Shown here one piece after another: positions 63,887 through 64,000 of a stretch of 64,000 nt of DNA. A model generated the notes under the pieces. It did not search any database. It worked only from the letters and a program-made list of their open reading frames with translations, and had not been told where the DNA came from. This DNA comes from Roseomonas sp. E05 (GTDB lineage: Bacteria > Pseudomonadota > Alphaproteobacteria > Acetobacterales > Acetobacteraceae), in NCBI RefSeq assembly GCF_030063475.1, contig NZ_JASIRT010000004.1, positions 124,001 through 188,000 on the forward strand, in the 5' to 3' direction. Both the position numbers and the translations under genes were made by a program. Each line of letters begins with the position of its first letter. The first letter of the stretch is position 1.

Positions 63887-64000
63887 TCACAGCACGCCCA
63901 TCATCGGCCAGAGCGTCGCCGAGAGCAGCAGGATGAGGCCGAAGCCGGCCAGCGTCACCACCAGCCCCACCTTGGCGAACTGCGCCATGCCGAAGGCGCC
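63887..64000 (-). CDS. C-terminal end of a membrane transporter (possibly SLC13/DASS-type)
   Basis: The frame runs leftward from the window edge to TGA at 63887-63889 and encodes 37 residues: GAFGMAQFAKVGLVVTLAGF then GLILLLSATLWPMMGVL. A short amphipathic stretch followed by one transmembrane helix ending in LWP is the usual C-terminus of sodium/anion symporters of the SLC13 group, but other transporters end similarly. Most of the gene lies outside the window. Confidence 0.5.
   Translation of the reverse strand, partial: GAFGMAQFAKVGLVVTLAGFGLILLLSATLWPMMGVL

Overview
The window is about 70% GC, strongly codon-biased, and reads as one chromosomal segment of an alphaproteobacterium. The gene content (a Bug-type tripartite tricarboxylate transporter receptor, GC-rich two-component and XRE-cupin regulators, Kdo synthesis, Wza/Wzc-type exopolysaccharide genes) fits Acetobacteraceae, most likely Roseomonas or a relative. 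That placement is inference from gene content and composition. I see no rRNA, tRNA, CRISPR array, prophage or intact insertion sequence.

Layout. 0-8.5 kb is housekeeping and regulation: the end of a Bug receptor, a decayed LysR/aldo-keto reductase divergent pair, a nitroreductase, an XRE-cupin regulator, a HAD dehalogenase, aminopeptidase N, and an OmpR-type response regulator with its histidine kinase. 8.5-12 kb holds an ExoA-like glycosyltransferase, a small membrane protein, kdsD and kdsB. 12.4-22.9 kb is one minus-strand operon in which an ECF sigma factor, a small membrane anti-sigma candidate and a periplasmic metal-sensor-like protein precede a NodT outer membrane channel, an MdtA adaptor and MdtB/MdtC permeases.

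23.2-37.2 kb is an eleven-gene minus-strand operon, mostly with overlapping stop/start codons. It encodes an O-antigen-ligase/polymerase-like protein, an aldo-keto reductase, a GMC oxidoreductase, a GT4 glycosyltransferase, a class II aldolase, a tandem-duplicated nucleotidyltransferase, a GDPD-like protein, a GT-C membrane protein fused to a uridine-kinase-like domain, a HAD phosphatase, a mixed methyltransferase-like/glycosyltransferase protein and a flippase. I cannot match this set to a named pathway; it is the best candidate for an undescribed glycan system. 37.6-50 kb is a second polysaccharide locus: Wzc-like and Wza-like proteins, a beta-barrel, a CDP-sugar module (rfbF, epimerase, RmlC-like, SAF oxidoreductase), a GT2, a flippase and the initiating sugar transferase.

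50.5-64 kb returns to housekeeping and accessory genes: a DUF2171 protein, GH15 glucoamylase/trehalase, a small secreted protein, rmuC, XRE-cupin plus GNAT, purH, polA, a zf-CHCC protein, an amidohydrolase, a LysE exporter and the end of a transporter. Remnants of a TonB receptor and a ZIP transporter sit between them.

The most striking non-coding signal is a family of intergenic elements at gene 3' ends (about 2.1, 12.2, 23.1, 55.8, 57.9, 63.0 and 63.8 kb). Each has a hairpin of the type GGGGGAGAAT..ATTCTCCCCC next to a CCCCCTTCTTTTTT tract. Most occur as facing inverted pairs about 100-170 bp long, resembling BIME/REP pairs used as bidirectional terminators.
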